The notes beneath the pieces are model-generated. The model was not told where the DNA came from. It searched no databases and saw only the letters and a list, made by a program, of their open reading frames with translations. Made by a program: the position numbers and the translations under genes. Below are positions 59,933 to 64,000 of a stretch of 64,000 bases of DNA, piece by piece. This stretch comes from Chelatococcus sp. HY11 (GTDB lineage Bacteria; Pseudomonadota; Alphaproteobacteria; Rhizobiales; Beijerinckiaceae): the NCBI RefSeq assembly GCF_018398335.1, contig NZ_JAHBRX010000002.1:186001-250000 (forward strand), in the 5' to 3' direction. The first letter of the stretch is position 1. Each line of letters opens with the position of its first letter.

Positions 59933-60889
59933 ATGAGACGGCATGTCGTCGCGGCGGCCCATACATCGTCTATTCTGCTTGATCGCGAGGCATGTATCGC
60001 CAAGGCCTGCGCCCTGATCGAAGAGGCAGGTCGCAGTGGGGTTGAGCTGCTGTGTTTTCCCGAAACCTTCGTGCCGGGATTTCCGTACTGGATCAATCTC
60101 TATCCGCCTGGCCAGCAATACGGTATCCACGTCAGCTATCTCAACCAGTCCGTGGATCTTTCAGCAGGAGACCTCAACCCCGTCTGTGAAGCGGCTGCCC
60201 GCGCCAAGGTCACCGTCGTGCTCGGCATCAGCGAGCGGGACGGCGGCACCATGTACAACGCCCAGGTCTTCATCGGCGCGGACGGACGGCTGCTCGGCAA
60301 GCACCGGAAGCTGCAGCCGACCTTCGCGGAGCGGATGCTCTGGGGACAGGGCGACGGCTCCACCCTGTCGGTGTTCGATACGCCCGTCGGCCGGGTCGGC
60401 GGCTTGATCTGCTACGAGCACATGATGAACCTCGCCCGGCAGGCCCTGATCGTGCAGGGTATCGAGCTGCATTGCGCGAGTTGGCCCACCTTCGCGAGCA
60501 GCGCCGGGCGTGGCTCAGCCTTTGACGTGACGGTGGAAACCGTGATGCGCGCCCATGCGATCACGGGACAATGCTTTGTCATCGTCGCGGAAAACCCCGT
60601 GACGGCACAATATCTTGAAGCGATGGAGACAGCGCTCGGTCCCCAGGAGGTGCTCGGCGTCGGCGGGGGATGTTCCACGATCTACGCGCCGAATGGTGAC
60701 ATCATCGCGGGCCCGCACAAGGGGAGCGAAGAGACGCTGGTCATTGCTGAGATCGATCTCGACGCGATCGCCCGCGCCAAGGTGCTGGTCGATACCGCGG
60801 GCCATTATGCGCGACCCGGCGTGCTCGATCTCGTCATCAATCGCCGCCCTCTCACAGGCTTCTCGGAAACCGGCCAGACGGAGACGTGA
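59933..60889 (+). CDS. Nitrilase (carbon-nitrogen hydrolase, nitrilase branch)
   Basis: Converts a nitrile to a carboxylate and ammonia. The catalytic triad is Glu44 (CFPETFVPG), Lys126 (KHRKLQPT) and Cys160 (GLICYEHMM), with spacing 82 and 34 as in classical nitrilases. The second structural Glu is in WGQGDGSTLSV and the C-terminal GHYARPGVLDL block is typical of branch-1 enzymes. Length (318) is close to the usual 320-350. A perfect palindrome lies before it. Followed after 239 bp by element copy C and the hydantoinase genes. Aryl or aliphatic specificity is not readable. Confidence 0.92.
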   Translation: MRRHVVAAAHTSSILLDREACIAKACALIEEAGRSGVELLCFPETFVPGFPYWINLYPPGQQYGIHVSYLNQSVDLSAGDLNPVCEAAARAKVTVVLGISERDGGTMYNAQVFIGADGRLLGKHRKLQPTFAERMLWGQGDGSTLSVFDTPVGRVGGLICYEHMMNLARQALIVQGIELHCASWPTFASSAGRGSAFDVTVETVMRAHAITGQCFVIVAENPVTAQYLEAMETALGPQEVLGVGGGCSTIYAPNGDIIAGPHKGSEETLVIAEIDLDAIARAKVLVDTAGHYARPGVLDLVINRRPLTGFSETGQTET

Positions 60890-60916
60890 GGCGCGGCGCG
60901 CCTCACGCGGCATCGT

Positions 60917-61132
60917 CTGGGGGCAATTGACATTCAGCCTTCTCAGCTGTCATGGCCGGGCTCGTCCCGGCCTCCCGATGGATCGAGGCGCCTTTCCGGT
61001 CGGGATCACAGGAACTCGGCTGTTGCCGAGTTCCCTATGAAGAGCCGAAATCGGGTAAACCCGATTTCGGGGACAAGTCCGGCGATGACGGTGGTATCTC
61101 TTGGCCAATACTTGAATCTCGATTGAACCTAG
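60917..61132 (+). repeat. Structured CTAG-bounded element, copy C
   Basis: A 216-bp element. The left border is CTGG (decayed CTAG), then GGGCAATTGACATTC. The right end is GAATCTCGATTGAACCTAG, whose complement starts CTAGGTTCAATCGAGATTC. It has three perfect stems: GGCCGGG/CCCGGCC, GAACTCGGC/GCCGAGTTC and CCGAAATCGGG/CCCGATTTCGG. The right CTAG contains the stop codon of the hyuB-type gene. Confidence 0.85.
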
Positions 61133-63087
61133 TCCGACGGGCCAGTGGCGCGCTTGACGGCGTCGACAACCATGGCGGGGGTTATCGGTTTTGCCGCATC
61201 CTCGAGCGACGCCTGGCTCTTGATCATGATGAACCGGCGCAGGCCCGGGGGGGTCGCCAGCGCCGCATCCGCAAGCGCCACGCTCGCCTCGATCGGCCAT
61301 TCCGCCTCGAAGGCGCGCCGGCTCGGACCGTGCTGCACGCTGAAGCGCGATGGACCAGCCTTGATCCCAGCACGGAGCGCAGCTGTCCGCTCCTGATCGA
61401 TCTCGCGCTCGGTGATGACGACGCCGTATATGGCTTCGGCCTCCTCGGTGGTCAGCATGCCGTCCAGCACATCGCGCAATACCGCTTCCGGCTTCCGTTC
61501 CACCGGTGGCCCGAAACCTCCACCCGATGAAGAAATCATGCGCAGCAGATCCCTCTCACCGAGGCGCAGGACCTTGATTCGGCCGATCCGCACGGGGGAG
61601 GTCTCCGGGTTGAGCGTGGCGACGCTGTTGCCGCCGGCGGTGCCCCCGAAAACGCCCCAGGGCTGGAAACGAAACCGGTCGAGCCCGCGCACCGTGATGG
61701 TGACTTCCGGGGCTCGGCTCTCGAGCTCGATCGCGACCGCCGCCCCGCCGCGATGACGACCATGGCCGAAGCTTGAGGGTACGAGCTCATGACGGCGCAC
61801 AATGAGCGGCGTCTCCACCTCGACATGCTCGATGGGCGTGCTCTTGAGAAAGCCGATCATCGTATCGTTCGCGTCGACGCCATCCGCCCGAACGCGTCCG
61901 CCCGAACCGCCCGAGAAAGGCTCCACCACGGCGACCCGGTTGCGACCGGTTCCCGGATCGATCCAGGCCGACGAGATGATGCCGGCCTGCCCGGCACCGC
62001 TGGCGGCGATGCCATCCGGAAGGGCCTGATTCAGACAACCGATCAACGCATCGTATGTCCGCATCACGGCGACGAAGCGGTTGCCCATGGCCGCCGGATA
62101 TTCGGCGTTCATTACGGTTCCGGGGGGCGCGTAAGCCTTGATCGGCCGCATGATGCCGCCGTTGATCGGGATGTCCGGCTCCATGGTCTGGATGTAATTG
62201 GTGAGGCCAAGGCACAGAAATGGATGCGTGCGGCTGCCAGTCGCGAAATTGAAGGCGGCGTGCACTTGCGGTGAGGAACCGGAATAGTCCACCTCCGCCT
62301 CATCGCCCCGGATGGTGAGGCGGCAGTGGATGTGCACGGCAGCCCCGGAGTCGTCCCCTTCGATATAGTCGGTAAACGTGTATGTACCATCCTTCAAGGC
62401 GCTGATGACCCGTCGGGCTTTTATCTCTGTATGGGTCATCACATCATCGACGCCGCGATGGAAGGTCTCGACCCCGACTTTGGCGCAGAGCTCATTGATG
62501 CGCAGATCGAGAAGGCGCATCGCCGCCATCAGCGCTTCGAGATCGCCCCAGACGGCATCCCCTATGCGCGAATTATCCTTCAGGATATTAACGACATCCT
62601 GGTTGATGACCCCGGCCTTGACGAGTTTCGTCGGCCGCAGACGCAAACCTTCCTGAAAACATTCGAATAGATCGGGGGAAATACTTCCCGGAACGGCGCC
62701 GCCGATATCGGACGCGTGCACGAAAGACCAGGCGAAGCAGGCAAGCTTGCCATCCACAAAGATAGGGCGCGCCAGATGGATATCCATCATATGCGTAACG
62801 AGCCCCCAGGTACTAAAGGGGTCGTTCGAAATGAGCACGTCGCCCGGTGCGAGCTCGTCTTCCGGGAAATGCTGAGTCAGTCCGGCAATCGTCTGGCCGC
62901 TGCCAGAAACCACGCCTGTCAGCATGGGATAGGCAAAGAACTCACCCGAGACACGGGCGACCGCGACCTGGAAGTCCTGCGTCTGCTTGACGAAGGTCGT
63001 GTGCGCTGTGCGATAGGCAACCGTGGCGGCTTCTTCCGCGATCGCCGTGAAACGGTTCTTCATGATTTCCGTCTGGACCGGATCCAT
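61129..63087 (-). CDS. hyuB: Hydantoinase/oxoprolinase subunit B (HyuB)
   Basis: A 652-residue subunit of an ATP-dependent 5-oxoprolinase/N-methylhydantoinase/acetone-carboxylase-type enzyme. Family blocks are LSPDLFECFQEGLRLRP, AYPAAMGNRFVAVMRTYD, GASGAGQAGIISSAW, and FGHGRHRGGAAVAIELES with the glycine-rich SGGGFGPPVERKPE. At 652 residues it is longer than many (~520-600), with an extra C-terminal domain of ~100 residues. It follows HyuA by 4 bp. The TAG stop lies in the CTAG of element copy C. Confidence 0.92.
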   Translation of the reverse strand: MDPVQTEIMKNRFTAIAEEAATVAYRTAHTTFVKQTQDFQVAVARVSGEFFAYPMLTGVVSGSGQTIAGLTQHFPEDELAPGDVLISNDPFSTWGLVTHMMDIHLARPIFVDGKLACFAWSFVHASDIGGAVPGSISPDLFECFQEGLRLRPTKLVKAGVINQDVVNILKDNSRIGDAVWGDLEALMAAMRLLDLRINELCAKVGVETFHRGVDDVMTHTEIKARRVISALKDGTYTFTDYIEGDDSGAAVHIHCRLTIRGDEAEVDYSGSSPQVHAAFNFATGSRTHPFLCLGLTNYIQTMEPDIPINGGIMRPIKAYAPPGTVMNAEYPAAMGNRFVAVMRTYDALIGCLNQALPDGIAASGAGQAGIISSAWIDPGTGRNRVAVVEPFSGGSGGRVRADGVDANDTMIGFLKSTPIEHVEVETPLIVRRHELVPSSFGHGRHRGGAAVAIELESRAPEVTITVRGLDRFRFQPWGVFGGTAGGNSVATLNPETSPVRIGRIKVLRLGERDLLRMISSSGGGFGPPVERKPEAVLRDVLDGMLTTEEAEAIYGVVITEREIDQERTAALRAGIKAGPSRFSVQHGPSRRAFEAEWPIEASVALADAALATPPGLRRFIMIKSQASLEDAAKPITPAMVVDAVKRATGPSD

Positions 63088-63091
63088 GGTG

Positions 63092-64000
63092 TCAGTCCTT
63101 CACGAGTTCGAGGTCGCCAAGGGCGCCGACACGGGCGCCGTAGCCGGGCGGGACGAGGATGGTGGCGAGATCCTGCTGGATGATCGCGGGTCCTGCCCCC
63201 GCCCAGTGGGAAGACAGGTCGCTCCACGCATAGACCGGCACATCCGGGAGCCAGCGCCCCCCTGATCTGACGCTCCGACGCTCGACGGGTTCGGGTTCCG
63301 TCCCCGCGCCCGCCAGCGCGATCGCGCCGGGCTTGGCCTGACGCCCGAGCGTGCGCACGCGCAACGTGTCGATGCTCACGGGGGCGCCGGGATTGGCATG
63401 GCCGAACAGACGCTCGTGCTCGGCGTGGAACGCCGCCGCGATCGCGTCGAGCCCACCGCCAGCGGCCACGACCGTCGACAGGTCGATCGACAAGGTGAAG
63501 GATTGCGCCGTGTAGCGCATGTCCGCGAGATGGATGAATTCCGTCTCCTTGACCTGGCCCTCGTGGCTTTGGCGTTTCAGCCAGTCGCGCCCTTCCTCCG
63601 CCAGCGTGGCGAAAACACTGAAAATGTCGGCTTGTGCGAGGGGCTGGCCCTGAACGGTGCGCACGGCATCATGCATGAGATCCGACACGAGCCCGCCAAA
63701 GGCGCAGAAAACCGAGGGCAGGCGAGGGACTACCATGCGACCGATATTGATCTCGCTGGCGAGGATGGGCCCATGAACACCGCCGGCACCGCCGAAGATC
63801 ATCAGCGTGAGATCTGAAGCCCCGACACCCAGGCGAGCGAGGAAGGGGGAGATCTTGGCGAGCATGTTGGACGTCGCGACGTCGATCGCGCTTTCCGCCG
63901 CCGCCACCACATCCGTGCCAAGCGCCTCCGCTATCGGCGCGAAAGCCTTCTCCGCCAAGGCACGGTCAAGCGCCACGCGCCCGCCGAGCAGCCCCTTCGG
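63092..64000 (-). CDS. hyuA: Hydantoinase/oxoprolinase subunit A (HyuA), 5' part missing
   Basis: C-terminal 302 residues of the ATP-binding subunit that pairs with HyuB; the gene runs off the right edge. The frame remains open to the last base with LLGGRVALDRALAEKAFAPIAEALG, typical of the middle of HyuA. LMIFGGAGGVHGPILASEI is the sugar-kinase-like ATP fold and FGHANPGAPVSIDTLRVR the family C-terminal block. The ATG/GTG seen at 63976 is internal. Together they probably open hydantoin, 5-oxoproline or a related ring with ATP; which one is not readable. Confidence 0.92.
   Translation of the reverse strand, partial: PKGLLGGRVALDRALAEKAFAPIAEALGTDVVAAAESAIDVATSNMLAKISPFLARLGVGASDLTLMIFGGAGGVHGPILASEINIGRMVVPRLPSVFCAFGGLVSDLMHDAVRTVQGQPLAQADIFSVFATLAEEGRDWLKRQSHEGQVKETEFIHLADMRYTAQSFTLSIDLSTVVAAGGGLDAIAAAFHAEHERLFGHANPGAPVSIDTLRVRTLGRQAKPGAIALAGAGTEPEPVERRSVRSGGRWLPDVPVYAWSDLSSHWAGAGPAIIQQDLATILVPPGYGARVGALGDLELVKD

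Noticed and set aside
1-64000. tRNA, rRNA, CRISPR array, transposase or phage genes
   Set aside because: I looked for repeat-spacer periodicity, IS-type DDE proteins, integrases and tRNA-like cloverleaf ends by eye and saw none. The repeated elements found carry no gene.

Overview
The window reads as a catabolic and transport-rich stretch of an alphaproteobacterial chromosome, probably order Hyphomicrobiales (Rhizobiales). This rests on high-GC codon use, many family-5 (peptide/opine-type) ABC importers, LacI regulators each beside its own transporter, an IorA/IorB pair with a long IorB, a COG4315-ECF sigma-anti-sigma unit, and a rhizobial-type AGAGC...GCTCT mosaic repeat. Genus cannot be fixed by eye. 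I see no rRNA, tRNA, CRISPR array, phage or transposase gene.

Layout. 1-6.8 kb: complete family-5 ABC importer (partial binding protein, two permeases, fused double ATPase) with a convergent amidase. 7.2-14.4 kb: binding protein, two permeases and a DadA-type amino-acid oxidase in one operon, facing an aminotransferase-ArgE operon. 15-18.8 kb: indolepyruvate ferredoxin oxidoreductase iorA-iorB. 19-21 kb: UvrD-type helicase. 21.2-30.1 kb: a LacI-controlled unit with RraA-type aldolase, importer without ATPase, ceramidase-like hydrolase and IlvD/Edd dehydratase. 30.2-33.8 kb: LysR, DoxX, VOC dioxygenase, FMN reductase and HxlR regulator, resembling a quinone-stress locus. 34.5-54.9 kb: a large glycoside-utilisation island with two LacI regulators, two ABC importers (one lacking its ATPase), a GH39 glycosidase, an IolB isomerase, two TIM-barrel isomerases, two 2-hydroxyacid dehydrogenases and one unrecognised helical protein. 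55-64 kb: Tat-type VOC protein, MgtC-like protein, COG4315 protein with ECF sigma and anti-sigma, RutE-like nitroreductase, nitrilase, and hydantoinase subunits HyuB and HyuA (cut by the right edge).

How they work together. The window mostly imports and breaks down small organic compounds: peptides, amides or amino acids at the left, a sugar acid or its conjugate at 21-30 kb, a glycoside at 35-54 kb, and nitriles/hydantoins at the right. Three importers lack an ATPase gene and must borrow one. Each LacI gene has a palindrome in the promoter region of its divergent or neighbouring operon, and in several cases the palindrome overlaps a recognisable sigma-70 promoter.

Non-coding highlights: three copies of a ~215-bp structured element bounded by CTAG, each abutting the stop codon of a neighbouring gene, with compensatory base changes in a hairpin; 15-17-bp tandem repeats at three loci, one of which multiplies a stop codon; and a perfect 18-bp bidirectional terminator. 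All functional names come from reading motifs and context; no database search was run.
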